A stretch of 64,000 nt of DNA from the NCBI RefSeq assembly GCF_000802155.2, contig NZ_JQGJ02000001.1, positions 248,001 through 312,000 on the forward strand. Reading direction: 5' to 3'. The stretch comes from Pseudomonas frederiksbergensis. GTDB taxonomy: Bacteria; Pseudomonadota; Gammaproteobacteria; Pseudomonadales; Pseudomonadaceae. This document shows positions 44,533 through 54,238 of this stretch, piece by piece. A model generated the notes under the pieces. The model saw only the letters and a list, made by a program, of their open reading frames with translations. It searched no databases and had not been told where the DNA came from. The stretch's first letter is position 1. The number at the start of each line of letters is the position of its first letter. Position numbers and translations under genes: made by a program.

Positions 44533-44673
44533 CAAACGGTGCTCAAATGGCTGCCGTTTTTCGCCATCGACATCGAGGATTGGCCGTCGCTTGCGTCGTA
44601 CGTGGCGCGGATCGAGACGCGACCCAGCGTCATGGCCGCGATCGAAGCCGAGGCGAACGCCGGTCGAGGCTGA
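44530..44673 (+). pseudogene. Glutathione S-transferase, C-terminal remnant
   Basis: A 47-codon open frame: MQTVLKWLPFFAIDIEDWPS and then LASYVARIETRPSVMAAIEA. This is the last alpha-helical segment of a GST (DxxxWPxLxxYxxRIxxRPxV), with no thioredoxin-like domain upstream. The stop is at 44671-44673. It is a fragment left by the deletion that also removed the LysR N-terminus. A short functional peptide is unlikely. Confidence 0.7.
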
Positions 44674-45051
44674 TCATTGAGCCACGAACGGATAATGCTC
44701 GATACGACAAGGATGTTCGTTGCCGTCGCCTTTGCAGATGCCGTCCAGGTAGCGGTACTTGATCCTGATCGCCTGGCCTTTCGCGGGCCATTTGCGCCGG
44801 GCAAGCGTGGCCTGGTAGTCAGCGGTTTCCGGGATGAAATTGATCACGGCGCCCTCTTTCGGACACTCCACGTCGGGCGAGGCCGGGCGGGTTTTCAGAA
44901 CCTGGGCCCGGAGGCCAGGGTACGGCTGCTTCACCACCTCAGTGACCTGCAATTGCATGTCGCAAATCTGCCAGGTCGCGGCGTGCACCGGGGCGCATAG
45001 GGCGGCGAGCGTCAGAATGAGGGGCATGGAGTGCGCAGGAAACAGATTCAT
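44674..45051 (-). CDS. Hypothetical secreted protein
   Basis: A 125-residue protein from the ATG at 45051, behind AAAGGA. A signal peptide (PLILTLAALCAPVHA-ATW) is clear. The mature part has four Cys (ICDMQL, VECPKEG, GICKGDG, HPCRIEH) that could form two disulfides, and it ends in YPFVAQ. I do not recognise the family. Its stop touches the GST remnant. Expressed in isolation; the terminator lies in the neighbouring lipoprotein unit. Confidence 0.75.
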   Translation of the reverse strand: MNLFPAHSMPLILTLAALCAPVHAATWQICDMQLQVTEVVKQPYPGLRAQVLKTRPASPDVECPKEGAVINFIPETADYQATLARRKWPAKGQAIRIKYRYLDGICKGDGNEHPCRIEHYPFVAQ

Positions 45052-45125
45052 CTCAGTCCTTTTTTGTCGATGGTGGCTTCGCATGGGCCATCCTCTCACA
45101 CCAAGGTAAACAAGACTCTACCGAC

Positions 45126-45159
45126 AAAAAAAGCCCCGCGACCGAATACGGTGCGGGGC
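45126..45159 (-). terminator. Rho-independent terminator
   Basis: GCCCCGC (45133-45139) pairs with GCGGGGC (45153-45159). On the minus strand the stem is followed by a T-run (45126-45132), fitting termination of the lipoprotein gene. Confidence 0.85.
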
Positions 45160-45218
45160 AAAGGGAATTGGTTGGTTGCGGCCAACCAAAGGAGCACGGG
45201 CAAAGCGTTACGGGCCGG

Positions 45219-45560
45219 TCAGATGCATTCCTGGGCGGCGCGTTCAAAATTCGATGGCAGGAGATTGGATGCCAGCAAATGCCGGTCATAGATGAACACT
45301 TTCCCGCCATCGCCGGCCTTGTAGGCTTCCAGCACGTTGTCTGCGGCGATCTTGCTCGGCACGACGATGCGGTAGCTGCGCTGGGTCTGCGAGACCATCG
45401 GGTTCAGCGCGCTGCCTTGCAACTTCGGCACGACGCACTCAGCGTATTCGGCCGGTGTCTTGCTGGTCTGCAAGGTCAGGGTCGGATCGTTCGGCGCCGA
45501 GGCACATCCCGCAAGCAACAACGGCGACAAAGCAACGGCAAGGAAAAATAAAGGGCGCAT
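45219..45560 (-). CDS. Small putative lipoprotein
   Basis: A 113-residue protein from the ATG at 45560 behind AGGAC. The lipobox is AVALSPLLLAGC (Cys19). The mature part begins ASAPNDPTLTLQTSK, so no Asp follows the Cys and outer-membrane sorting is likely. It holds TPAEYAECVVPKLQGSALNP and a C-terminal ERAAQECI; the two remaining Cys may pair. I do not recognise the function. Confidence 0.8.
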   Translation of the reverse strand: MRPLFFLAVALSPLLLAGCASAPNDPTLTLQTSKTPAEYAECVVPKLQGSALNPMVSQTQRSYRIVVPSKIAADNVLEAYKAGDGGKVFIYDRHLLASNLLPSNFERAAQECI

Positions 45561-45703
45561 GTTCAAGTCCTGCAGTGTTGGGCTGCGTTTCGATGGGGCT
45601 GATTCTCCAATGATCGCCAGCAAAGCAGAACTTGCATTTCGTAATGGTCACTATTACTGATGGCAATAGTTGCGAGCCTTGAAAAAACGGATGAGGCATT
45701 TTG

Positions 45704-45943
45704 ATGAGAACATTTGATCTGATTCGCGGTGCGGTATTGCCCGACTTCCGGGAGCGGGTGGCTGAATACCTGGCCCAGTACGAAAGCGTGCTGTTGGACA
45801 ACGAGCTCAACCCACAACTCAAGCGGGACACGGCCAACCAACTGCGCGGTTATCTGCGCGGCTTGAACACTACGCGGGTGCTGGGCATGGCAGATTGGGA
45901 AGAGCTGGATCGGCGGGTCGTGAACACATGGCTGTCAGGCTGA
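45704..45943 (+). CDS. Small hypothetical protein
   Basis: A 79-residue protein from the ATG at 45704, preceded by GAGG. It is acidic/basic and helical: RTFDLIRGAVLPDFRERVAE, QYESVLLDNELNPQLKR, GLNTTRVLGMADWEELDRRV. No membrane segment or metal motif. The codon use is like its neighbours, so I regard it as a real gene, of unknown role. Confidence 0.65.
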   Translation: MRTFDLIRGAVLPDFRERVAEYLAQYESVLLDNELNPQLKRDTANQLRGYLRGLNTTRVLGMADWEELDRRVVNTWLSG

Positions 45944-45956
45944 ATGGCTGCCTTCT

Positions 45957-45981
45957 AGCGGGAGCAAGCTCCCTCGCCACA
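45957..45981. repeat. Truncated REP element
   Basis: GGGAGC (45960-45965) and GCTCCC (45968-45973) are inverted around AA and followed by TCGCCACAA, the short REP core of fluorescent pseudomonads. Similar half-copies occur near 40290 and 63685. It lies between convergent genes. Confidence 0.6.
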
Positions 45982-45991
45982 ACTGCCCGTA

Positions 45992-47179
45992 CTACTCGCC
46001 CGCCATATTCGTGCCCTGCTGATATTCCCGAGGCGTGCAGCCAAACTCGCGACGAAACACCGTATGCAGGTACTGCGGCGATTTGAAACCGCAACTGCGA
46101 GCAATGTCAGCAATCGCCGAGTCCGTGTTTTCCAAACCGTTGGCCGCCGCCGCCAATTTGAAACGCAGGATTTCGTCGTGAACGCTGCAACCGCGCGCCT
46201 TGCGAAAATGCGCTTCCAGGGATGAGCGCGACACGCCGACATACGCCGCCACCTGGGCCGTCTTGATGCCCTGGCAGGCGTATTGGCGGATGAACAACAG
46301 CGCCTGCATGACGTAAGGATTGCCCAGCGGCTGGTGCAAGCTCGACGCTTGCACGTTGATCGTATCCGGCGGGATCAGCACCTGCGTACCCGTGGACGGC
46401 ATGCCATGCAGCATCTGGTGCAGCAGCCGCGCCGCGGTCCGGCCCATGGTTTCGGTGCCCTGCACCACCGAGCTCAGCGGCACCCGCGTCAGGCTGCGGG
46501 TCAGCGGGTCGTTATCAATGCCGATCAACGCCACCTGCTCCGGCACAGCGATGCCCGCGGTCAGGCAGGCTTGCAGAAGTTGCCGGGCCCGCGCGTCGCT
46601 GACGGCGATGATGCCAATGGGTTTGGGCAGGCTTTGCAGCCAGTTGATCTGCTGCTCGACGGCGCTGTCCCAGAGCGGCGCGCTGGTGCCCATGCCGCGA
46701 TAGACCTCGGCTTGCAGGCCATCGCGCTGCATCAACCGGCGAAAGGCTTTCTCCCGTTCCTGGGCCCAGCGATTGGCTTGGGATTCGGGCAGGCTGAAAC
46801 AGGCGAACCGCGTCAATCCGGCCTCGATCAAATGGTCGTAGGCCAGCTTGATCAGCCCATGATTATCGGTGGCGACATAAGGGATGCCCTTGGGATAGGC
46901 GCGCTCATCCTGGTACGAGCCGCCCACCGCCACCACGGGCATCTTGATCCCGGCCAGTGCCTCTCCGATCAGGGGGTCGTCGAAGTCAGCAATGATCCCA
47001 TCGCCCTGCCAGCGCTCGATCCCCTTCAATCGGCAGAGGAAGTCTTCCTCGAGGAACAAGTCCCAGGACGCGCGGGTACTGCTCAGGTAGTTGCCGATGC
47101 CGCTGATGATGCCGCGGTCGTAGATCTTGCTGCCGTTGAACAATAGGGCGATGCGGTGGACGGGCGGGACGATTTTCAT
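45992..47179 (-). CDS. xylR: XylR, xylose-responsive AraC-family activator
   Basis: A 395-residue protein. Residues 1-275 are a periplasmic-binding-protein-like (LacI/GalR type) sensor: VHRIALLFNGSKIYDRGIIS, VATDNHGLIKLAYDHLIEAG and ALIGIDNDPLTRS. Residues 290-395 are an AraC double helix-turn-helix (VAAYVGVSRSSLEAHFRKA, then FGCTPREYQQG at the end). This fusion is the hallmark of XylR. It is divergent from xylA and should activate the xyl genes with D-xylose. Confidence 0.95.
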   Translation of the reverse strand: MKIVPPVHRIALLFNGSKIYDRGIISGIGNYLSSTRASWDLFLEEDFLCRLKGIERWQGDGIIADFDDPLIGEALAGIKMPVVAVGGSYQDERAYPKGIPYVATDNHGLIKLAYDHLIEAGLTRFACFSLPESQANRWAQEREKAFRRLMQRDGLQAEVYRGMGTSAPLWDSAVEQQINWLQSLPKPIGIIAVSDARARQLLQACLTAGIAVPEQVALIGIDNDPLTRSLTRVPLSSVVQGTETMGRTAARLLHQMLHGMPSTGTQVLIPPDTINVQASSLHQPLGNPYVMQALLFIRQYACQGIKTAQVAAYVGVSRSSLEAHFRKARGCSVHDEILRFKLAAAANGLENTDSAIADIARSCGFKSPQYLHTVFRREFGCTPREYQQGTNMAGE

Positions 47180-47239
47180 TGTTTGAACCCTGGGCCGATG
47201 GACAGAGACTAGGCCCGCTGGCGGCGAATCTCAATACTC

Positions 47240-47266
47240 AAAATCGAACGACCTATTGGTGATTTT
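47240..47266. promoter_or_regulatory. Inverted repeat in the xylR-xylA intergenic region
   Basis: AAAATC (47240-47245) and GATTTT (47261-47266), 15-bp spacer, lie in the A+T-rich part between the divergent xylR and xylA genes. Candidate XylR site; spacing and repeats remain to be tested. Confidence 0.35.
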
Positions 47267-47333
47267 CATAATCAGCAGGCCCAAGGCCGGCGTTAGTATC
47301 GGGACACCGCCAAGAATAAAAAGGAATCCGTCC

Positions 47334-48650
47334 ATGCCGTACTTTCCCGAAGTCCAGCCCATTCGCTTCGAGGGCCCAGGCAGCAACTCGCCGCTCGCCT
47401 TCCGACACTACGACGCCAACAAGTTGATCCTTGGCAAACCCATGCGCGAACACCTGCGCATGGCCGTCTGCTATTGGCACACCTTCGTCTGGCCGGGGTC
47501 CGATGTGTTTGGCGCCGGCACGTTCAAGCGCCCGTGGCAGCATGCCGGCGATCCGATGGAGCTGGCGATCGGCAAGGCCGAGGCGGCGTTCGAGTTTTTC
47601 TCCAAGCTGGGCATCGACTACTACTGTTTCCACGACACCGATGTCGCGCCGGAAGGCCAATCGCTCAAGGAGTACCGCAACCATTTCGCGCAGATGGTCG
47701 ACCACCTTGAGCGCCACCAGGAACAAACCGGTATCAAGCTGCTTTGGGGCACCGCCAACTGCTTCAGCAACCCGCGTTTCGCCGCCGGCGCCGCCAGCAA
47801 CCCGGACCCGCAAGTCTTCGCCTGCGCCGCCGCGCAAGTGTTCAGCGCCATGAACGCCACCCAGCGCCTCGATGGCTCGAATTATGTGCTGTGGGGCGGT
47901 CGCGAAGGCTATGAAACCCTGCTCAATACCGACCTCAAACGGGAGCGGGAACAGCTGGGCCGCTTCATGCGCATGGTGGTCGAGCATAAGTACAAGATCG
48001 GCTTCAAGGGCGACCTGCTGATCGAGCCCAAGCCCCAGGAGCCGACCAAGCACCAGTACGATTACGACACCGCAACGGTGTTCGGTTTCCTCCAGCAGTT
48101 CGGCCTGGAGAAAGAGATCAAGGTCAACATCGAGGCCAACCACGCGACCCTGGCCGGGCACAGCTTCCACCATGAAATCGCCACGGCGGTCTCCCTGGGG
48201 ATCTTCGGCAGCATCGACGCCAACCGGGGCGATCCGCAGAATGGCTGGGACACCGACCAGTTCCCCAACAGCGTCGAGGAAATGACCCTGGCGACCTATG
48301 AAATCCTCAAGGCCGGGGGCTTCGGCAACGGCGGCTTCAACTTCGATTCCAAGGTGCGTCGCCAGAGTGTGGACGAAGTGGATCTGTTCCACGGTCATGT
48401 CGCGGCCATGGACGTGCTCGCCCTGTCCCTTGAGCGCGCCGCCGCCATGGTGCAAGACGATCAGTTGCAGAAATTCAAGGACCAGCGCTACGCCGGCTGG
48501 CAGCAGCCGTTCGGCAAGGCATTGCTCGCGGGTGACTACAGCCTCGAATCCCTGGCCGAGCATGCGTTCACCAACGAGCTGGATCCGAAGGCGGTCAGCG
48601 GTCGCCAGGAGATGCTGGAAAACGTCGTCAATCGGTTCATCTACTCCTGA
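47334..48650 (+). CDS. xylA: Xylose isomerase
   Basis: A 438-residue protein from the ATG at 47334 behind AAGGAA. Active-site motifs of class II xylose isomerase are present: [13 protein letters not shown] lead ([16 protein letters not shown]), [13 protein letters not shown] with the catalytic His-Asp, [35 protein letters not shown] and [17 protein letters not shown] (metal ligands). It converts D-xylose to D-xylulose in the cytoplasm. It is the first gene of the xyl operon, divergent from xylR. Confidence 0.97.
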   Translation: MPYFPEVQPIRFEGPGSNSPLAFRHYDANKLILGKPMREHLRMAVCYWHTFVWPGSDVFGAGTFKRPWQHAGDPMELAIGKAEAAFEFFSKLGIDYYCFHDTDVAPEGQSLKEYRNHFAQMVDHLERHQEQTGIKLLWGTANCFSNPRFAAGAASNPDPQVFACAAAQVFSAMNATQRLDGSNYVLWGGREGYETLLNTDLKREREQLGRFMRMVVEHKYKIGFKGDLLIEPKPQEPTKHQYDYDTATVFGFLQQFGLEKEIKVNIEANHATLAGHSFHHEIATAVSLGIFGSIDANRGDPQNGWDTDQFPNSVEEMTLATYEILKAGGFGNGGFNFDSKVRRQSVDEVDLFHGHVAAMDVLALSLERAAAMVQDDQLQKFKDQRYAGWQQPFGKALLAGDYSLESLAEHAFTNELDPKAVSGRQEMLENVVNRFIYS

Positions 48651-48798
48651 CAGCGGACGACTTTGCGGGCGCGGAATCGCTGTTACATTCGCGCGACAAA
48701 TCTGTGCCCGCAACGCCGCTCAACGCTCTACAGTTCTACCGGCATCACGTTCATCGTCAGGCAGTGTCTTTCAAAAAACAATAAAAGGACGCACCACC

Positions 48799-49800
48799 AT
48801 GAAAAGATTCAAACGTACCCTGCTCGCCGGCGCCCTCGCCCTGCTATCGCTCCCGGCCATGGCCGACGCCACCAACCCCAAGATCGGCTTTTCCATCGAT
48901 GACCTGCGCCTGGAGCGTTGGTCCCGGGACCGGGATTATTTCGTCGCGGCGGCGGAAAAACTCGACGCCAAGGTCTTCGTGCAATCGGCGGACGCCAACG
49001 AGCAGAAACAGATTTCCCAGATCGAAAACCTCATTTCCCGTGGCGTCGACGTGATCGTCATCGTGCCGTTCAACGCCACCGTGCTGACCAACGCCGTCGC
49101 CGAAGCCAAGAAGGCCGGGATCAAGGTGGTCTCCTATGACCGACTGATCCTCAATGCCGACATCGACGCCTACATCTCCTTCGATAACGAAAAAGTCGGC
49201 GAGATGCAGGCCGGCGGCGTATTGAAGGCAGCCCCCAAGGGTAACTACTTCCTGCTGGGCGGCGCGCCGACGGACAACAACGCCAAGATCCTGCGCGAAG
49301 GCCAGATGAAGGTGCTGCAACCGGCCATCGACAAGGGCGACATCAAGATCGTCGGCCAGCAATGGGTGAAGGAATGGAACCCCACCGAAGCCCTGAGCAT
49401 CGTGGAAAACGCCCTGACCCGGAACAACAACAAGATCGATGGCATCGTCGCCTCCAACGACGCCACCGCCGGCGGTGCCATCCAGGCGCTGGCCGCGCAG
49501 AAGCTGGCCGGCAAGGTGCCGATCTCCGGCCAGGACGCCGATTTGGCGGCGGTCAAGCGAGTGATCGACGGGACCCAGACCATGACGGTCTACAAGCCGT
49601 TGAAACTGATCGCCTCCGAAGCCGCCAAGCTATCGGTGCAGCTGGCGCGCAACGAAAAACCCACCTACAGCTCGCAGTACGACAACGGCACCAAGAAAGT
49701 CGACACCATCCTGCTCACGCCTACCGCGCTGACCAAGGACAACATCGACCTGTTGGAAAAGGACGGGTTCTATACCAAGGCGCAAATTGCGGGGCAGTGA
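48799..49800 (+). CDS. xylF: D-xylose ABC transporter, substrate-binding protein
   Basis: A 333-residue periplasmic protein with a signal peptide (LLAGALALLSLPAMADA). The mature protein has the ribose-binding-protein fold: KIGFSIDDLRLERWSRDRDY, ANEQKQISQIENLISRGVDV, VSYDRLILNADIDAYISFD, VASNDATAGGAIQAL and SGQDADLAAVKRVIDG. It binds xylose and delivers it to XylGH. The gene is 148 bp after xylA and is followed by a REP element. Confidence 0.96.
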   Translation: MKRFKRTLLAGALALLSLPAMADATNPKIGFSIDDLRLERWSRDRDYFVAAAEKLDAKVFVQSADANEQKQISQIENLISRGVDVIVIVPFNATVLTNAVAEAKKAGIKVVSYDRLILNADIDAYISFDNEKVGEMQAGGVLKAAPKGNYFLLGGAPTDNNAKILREGQMKVLQPAIDKGDIKIVGQQWVKEWNPTEALSIVENALTRNNNKIDGIVASNDATAGGAIQALAAQKLAGKVPISGQDADLAAVKRVIDGTQTMTVYKPLKLIASEAAKLSVQLARNEKPTYSSQYDNGTKKVDTILLTPTALTKDNIDLLEKDGFYTKAQIAGQ

Positions 49801-49835
49801 CCCAGGCACAGATCTTTGGTTAAGCAGAAGTCCTT

Positions 49836-49923
49836 GTAGGAGCGAGCGGGCTCGCGAAGGCGCCGTCATGGCCGATGATGATGCTGGATGTGCCGGCCTC
49901 TTCGCGAGCAGGCGCGCTCCCAC
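49836..49923. repeat. REP palindrome between xylF and xylG
   Basis: GGCTCGCGAAG (from 49849) is inverted as CTTCGCGAGC (from 49899), extended by GTAGGAGCG/CGCTCC flanks at the ends. This is the same family as the element at 19495-19559. It sits inside the operon and can form a stable mRNA hairpin. Confidence 0.85.
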
Positions 49924-49964
49924 AGGTTTCATGTTGTGTGAGCCCTTTTTAACGAGCCCTCGCC

Positions 49965-51521
49965 ATGTCCGAATACCTGTTGCAAATGAATGGCATCGTC
50001 AAGACCTTCGGCGGTGTCAAGGCCCTCAATGGCATCGACATCAAGGTCAGGCCGGGTGAGTGCGTCGGCCTGTGCGGCGAGAACGGTGCCGGCAAATCCA
50101 CCTTGATGAAGGTCCTCTCGGCGGTCTACCCCTACGGCACCTGGGAAGGCGAGATCATCTGGGATGGCCAGCCGTTGAAGGCGCAATCGATCAGTGAAAC
50201 CGAAGCCGCCGGCATCGTGATCATTCATCAGGAATTGACCCTGGTCCCCGACCTGTCCGTGGCCGAAAACATCTTCATGGGCCACGAGCTGACATTGCCC
50301 GGTGGACGCATGAACTACCCGGCGATGATCCACCGCGCCGAAGCCCTGATGCGCGAACTCAAGGTACCGGACATGAACGTCTCGCTGCCGGTCTCGCAAT
50401 ACGGGGGTGGCTACCAGCAATTGGTCGAGATCGCCAAGGCCTTGAACAAGCAGGCGCGCCTGCTGATCCTCGACGAGCCCTCCTCGGCCCTGACCCGCTC
50501 GGAAATCGACGTGCTGCTGGACATCATCCGCGACCTCAAGTCCAAGGGCGTGGCGTGTGTCTACATCTCCCACAAGCTCGATGAAGTGGCGGCCATGTGC
50601 GACACCATTTCGGTGATCCGCGATGGCAAACACATCGCGACCACGGCCATGGCGGACATGGACATTCCGAAGATCATCACCCAGATGGTCGGGCGAGAAA
50701 TGAGCAACCTCTACCCCACCGAACCCCATGAAATCGGCGAGGTGGTTTTCGAGGCGCGCCACGTCACCTGCTACGACGTCGACAACCCCAGGCGCAAGCG
50801 GGTCGATGACATTTCGTTCGTACTCAAGCGCGGCGAAATCCTCGGCATCGCCGGGCTGGTGGGCGCCGGTCGAACGGAGCTGGTGTCGGCGCTGTTCGGC
50901 GCCTACCCCGGCCGCCATGAGGGCGAAGTCTGGCTCGACGGGCAGCGCATCGACAGCAGCACGCCGCTCAAGTCGATTCGCGCCGGCCTGTGCATGGTCC
51001 CTGAAGATCGCAAGCGCCAAGGCATCATCCCGGACCTGGGCGTCGGCCAGAACATCACCCTGGCGGTCCTGGATAAATTCTCCAGGATGACTCGCATCGA
51101 CGCCGAAGCCGAGCTGGGCAGCATCGACCGGGAAATCTCGCGCATGCATCTCAAGACCGCGAGCCCGTTCCTGCCGATCACCAGCCTATCCGGAGGCAAC
51201 CAGCAGAAAGCCGTATTGGCGAAGATGCTCCTGACCAAGCCCCGGGTGTTGATTCTCGACGAGCCCACCCGGGGCGTGGACGTCGGCGCCAAATATGAGA
51301 TCTACAAACTGATGGGCGCGCTGGCGACCGAAGGTGTATCGATCATCATGGTGTCCTCGGAACTGGCCGAAGTGCTCGGTGTGTCCGACCGCGTGCTGGT
51401 GATCGGCGAGGGGCAACTGCGCGGGGACTTCATCAACCAGGAATTGACCCAGGAACAGGTGCTCGCCGCCGCGCTCAGCCATCCCGAAAGCAATAACAAC
51501 AATGATCGGAAGTCCGCGTAG
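49965..51521 (+). CDS. xylG: D-xylose ABC transporter, ATP-binding protein
   Basis: A 518-residue protein with two ABC ATPase domains, the sugar-transporter (CUT2) type. The first has [25 protein letters not shown] and [11 protein letters not shown]. The second has the degenerate Walker [10 protein letters not shown], then [15 protein letters not shown] and [11 protein letters not shown]. It energises xylose uptake with XylFH. Its TAG stop is immediately followed by the xylH ATG, so the two are coupled. Confidence 0.96.
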   Translation: MSEYLLQMNGIVKTFGGVKALNGIDIKVRPGECVGLCGENGAGKSTLMKVLSAVYPYGTWEGEIIWDGQPLKAQSISETEAAGIVIIHQELTLVPDLSVAENIFMGHELTLPGGRMNYPAMIHRAEALMRELKVPDMNVSLPVSQYGGGYQQLVEIAKALNKQARLLILDEPSSALTRSEIDVLLDIIRDLKSKGVACVYISHKLDEVAAMCDTISVIRDGKHIATTAMADMDIPKIITQMVGREMSNLYPTEPHEIGEVVFEARHVTCYDVDNPRRKRVDDISFVLKRGEILGIAGLVGAGRTELVSALFGAYPGRHEGEVWLDGQRIDSSTPLKSIRAGLCMVPEDRKRQGIIPDLGVGQNITLAVLDKFSRMTRIDAEAELGSIDREISRMHLKTASPFLPITSLSGGNQQKAVLAKMLLTKPRVLILDEPTRGVDVGAKYEIYKLMGALATEGVSIIMVSSELAEVLGVSDRVLVIGEGQLRGDFINQELTQEQVLAAALSHPESNNNNDRKSA

Positions 51522-52658
51522 ATGAATCAGGTCAAACAAGTCTTCACCCGCTACAAAATGCTCGCCCTGGTGATCGCCGTGGCGGTCATCTGGATGTTCT
51601 TCAGTTGGCAGACCGAGGGCGGCTTCCTGACCCCGCGCAACCTCTCCAACCTGCTGCGGCAGATGTCCATCACCGGCATTCTTGCCTGCGGCATGGTGCT
51701 GGTGATCATCAGTGGGGAAATCGATTTGTCGGTGGGCTCGCTGCTGGGTCTGCTGGGGGGACTGGCGGCGATACTTGATGTGGTCTATCACATTCCGCTG
51801 CTGGCAAACCTGAGCCTGGTCGCCCTGTGCGGACTGATGATTGGCCTGGCCAACGGCTACATGACCGCTTACCTGCGCATCCCCTCTTTCATCGTCGGCC
51901 TGGGCGGCATGCTGGCGTTTCGCGGGATCCTGCTGGGCATCACCGGCGGCACCACCATCGCCCCGGTGTCACCGGAGCTGGTCTATGTCGGCCAGGGTTA
52001 CCTGCCCCATGCGGTCGGCACGGGCCTGGGCGTGGTGCTGTTCGCGCTGACGCTGTTCCTCACCTGGAAACAGCGCCGCAACCGCGCGCTCCATGGTCTG
52101 GCGGCCCATTCGTTGATACGTGACGTGGCGCGGGTGCTGCTGATCGGTGCCGTGCTGGCCGGGTTCGTCTATACACTCAACAGCTACGACGGGATTCCGG
52201 TTCCGGTGCTGCTCCTGCTGGTCCTGCTGGGGGTGTTCAGCTACGTCACTAGCCAGACCGTGTTCGGCCGGCGCGTCTATTCCGTGGGCAGCAACATGGA
52301 AGCCACGCGCCTTTCCGGCATCAACGTGCAGGCGGTGAAGCTCTGGATCTTCGGCATCATGGGCGTGATGTGCGCCCTCGCCGGCATGGTCAATACCGCG
52401 CGCCTGGCCGCCGGCTCGCCTTCGGCCGGCAACATGGGCGAACTGGACGCCATCGCCGCCTGCTTCATCGGCGGCACGTCCATGCGCGGTGGCTCGGGCA
52501 CGGTCTACGGCGCGCTGCTGGGGGCGCTGGTCATCACTAGCCTGGATAACGGCATGTCCATGCTTGACGTCGACAGCTACTGGCAGATGATCGTCAAGGG
52601 CAGCATCCTGGTGCTGGCCGTATGGGTGGACGTCAGCACCCGGACCGCCCGGCGCTGA
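51522..52658 (+). CDS. xylH: D-xylose ABC transporter, permease
   Basis: A 378-residue membrane protein with about ten hydrophobic segments. It has the CUT2 permease pattern LVIISGEIDLSVGSLLGLLG, then IPSFIVGLGGMLAFRGI, and GELDAIAACFIGGTSMRGGSGTV near the C-terminus. Together with XylF and XylG it forms the high-affinity xylose importer. It starts directly after xylG. No xylB follows; the next gene is leuC-like. Confidence 0.96.
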   Translation: MNQVKQVFTRYKMLALVIAVAVIWMFFSWQTEGGFLTPRNLSNLLRQMSITGILACGMVLVIISGEIDLSVGSLLGLLGGLAAILDVVYHIPLLANLSLVALCGLMIGLANGYMTAYLRIPSFIVGLGGMLAFRGILLGITGGTTIAPVSPELVYVGQGYLPHAVGTGLGVVLFALTLFLTWKQRRNRALHGLAAHSLIRDVARVLLIGAVLAGFVYTLNSYDGIPVPVLLLLVLLGVFSYVTSQTVFGRRVYSVGSNMEATRLSGINVQAVKLWIFGIMGVMCALAGMVNTARLAAGSPSAGNMGELDAIAACFIGGTSMRGGSGTVYGALLGALVITSLDNGMSMLDVDSYWQMIVKGSILVLAVWVDVSTRTARR

Positions 52659-52671
52659 TCCATCCCGATCC

Positions 52672-52694
52672 GGGCGGCCATGGAGGGGCCGCCC
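52672..52694. terminator. Stem-loop after xylH
   Basis: GGGCGGCC (52672-52679) pairs with GGCCGCCC (52687-52694). It is placed where the xyl operon should end, but no T-run follows. Confidence 0.4.
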
Positions 52695-52813
52695 CGCCCT
52701 GCCCTCACGATTGATCACAATCCGTGTGCAACGTCTTCACTCCAGGGCTCTTGATACGACGTGGGCGATAAATATGCTGTCCGCAGCCCCGCCAGGAAAA
52801 AAGAAGCGCCTGC

Positions 52814-54235
52814 ATGAACAGCCCTCGAACGCTCTATCAGAAGCACATCGACAGCCATACCGTTTGCCCGCTGGACGACCAGGGCCACGTGCTGTTGTAC
52901 ATCGATCGCCAGGTCGCCAACGAATACACCAGCCCACAAGCCTTCAGCGGCCTGCGCGAAAACGGCCGTAGCGTCTGGCGCCCGAGCGCAACGCTGGCGG
53001 TGGTCGACCATGTCAACCCGACGGCGCCCCAGCGCATCGCAGCGATGCCGGATGCCGGGGGTGCCCGGCAAGTGTCGTACTTTACGCAGAACTGCCGCGA
53101 CTTCGGCATCGAGCTGTTCGATGTGCTGGATAAACGCCAGGGCATCGAGCACGTCGTCGCCCCCGAGCAAGGCTTCATCCTGCCCGGCATGGTGGTGGCC
53201 GCGGGCGACAGCCACACCACCACCTATGGCGCGTTGGGCGCCTTCGGCTTCGGCATCGGCACCTCTGAAATCGAACACCTGCTGGCCACGCAGACACTGG
53301 TGTACAAGCGCCTGAAAACCTTGCGCGTCACGGTCAACGGGATTCTCGGGGCAGGCGTCACCGCCAAGGACATCATCATGGCGCTGATCGAAAGAATCGG
53401 CGCCTCGGGCGCCACCGGTTATGCGATCGAATTCACCGGACCGGCGATTACCGCGCTGAGCGTCGAAGCCCGCATGACCATTTGCAACATGGCCGTCGAG
53501 GCCGGCGCCAGGGGCGCGTTCATGGCGCCGGATGACAAGGTCTTTGACTACTTGCAAAGCAAACCCCGCGCGCCCCGGGGCGACGTGTGGAAAAAGGCCG
53601 TGACCCAGTGGCGGTCCCTGCACAGCGATGACGGCGCGGTCTTCGATCGGGAAGTGACACTCGATGTCGATGCGTTGGAACCCATGGTCACCTGGGGCAC
53701 CAGCCCTGACCAGGCTGCTGCCATCGGCAGTCGGGTACCTGACCCTTCGGCAGAAACCGACCTGATCCTGCGCCAAGGCCTGCAGCGCGCGCTGGACTAC
53801 ATGGGCCTGAAGCCAGGCATGCCGCTCAACGAAGTGGTCATCAACCATGCCTTCATCGGCTCATGCACCAATGCGCGGATCGAAGACCTGCGCGATGCGG
53901 CCCGTGTCGTACAGGGCAAGCACGTGGCGGCCCATGTGCGGGCGATGATCGTGCCCGGCTCGACCTTGGTGCGCCAGCAAGCCGAAGAAGAAGGCCTGGC
54001 GACGATCTTCCGCGACGCCGGTTTCGAATGGCGCCAATCCGGCTGTTCGATGTGCCTGGCCATGAACGATGACGTGCTTTCCCCTGGAGATCGCTGCGCC
54101 TCCAGTACCAATCGCAACTTCGAAGGACGCCAGGGCGCAGGTGCCCGCACCCACTTGATGAGCCCGGCCATGGTGGCGGCCGCCGCCATTGCCGGTCACC
54201 TGACCGACGTTCGTTCACTGCTGCCAGAGGCCTGA
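52814..54235 (+). CDS. leuC: 3-isopropylmalate dehydratase-type large subunit (aconitase family)
   Basis: A 473-residue protein. The aconitase-family signatures are visible: HTVCPLDDQGHVLLYIDR at the start (a leader slightly unlike canonical LeuC), VVAAGDSHTTTYGALGAFGFGIGTSE in parts, and the [4Fe-4S] ligands Cys351 (IGSCTNARIEDL), Cys411 and Cys414 (CSMCLAMN). NRNFEGRQG is the usual follow-on. It pairs with the small-subunit gene 3 bp downstream. There is no leuB or leuA nearby, so it may isomerise a different hydroxy-dicarboxylate, such as citramalate, which is inference. Confidence 0.9.
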   Translation: MNSPRTLYQKHIDSHTVCPLDDQGHVLLYIDRQVANEYTSPQAFSGLRENGRSVWRPSATLAVVDHVNPTAPQRIAAMPDAGGARQVSYFTQNCRDFGIELFDVLDKRQGIEHVVAPEQGFILPGMVVAAGDSHTTTYGALGAFGFGIGTSEIEHLLATQTLVYKRLKTLRVTVNGILGAGVTAKDIIMALIERIGASGATGYAIEFTGPAITALSVEARMTICNMAVEAGARGAFMAPDDKVFDYLQSKPRAPRGDVWKKAVTQWRSLHSDDGAVFDREVTLDVDALEPMVTWGTSPDQAAAIGSRVPDPSAETDLILRQGLQRALDYMGLKPGMPLNEVVINHAFIGSCTNARIEDLRDAARVVQGKHVAAHVRAMIVPGSTLVRQQAEEEGLATIFRDAGFEWRQSGCSMCLAMNDDVLSPGDRCASSTNRNFEGRQGAGARTHLMSPAMVAAAAIAGHLTDVRSLLPEA

Positions 54236-54238
54236 AGC

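Noticed and set aside
44328..44804. Reading the whole 158-codon minus-strand frame as a LysR gene
   Set aside because: Only the last 65 codons match LysR; the front lacks a helix-turn-helix and overlaps the secreted-protein gene and the GST remnant.
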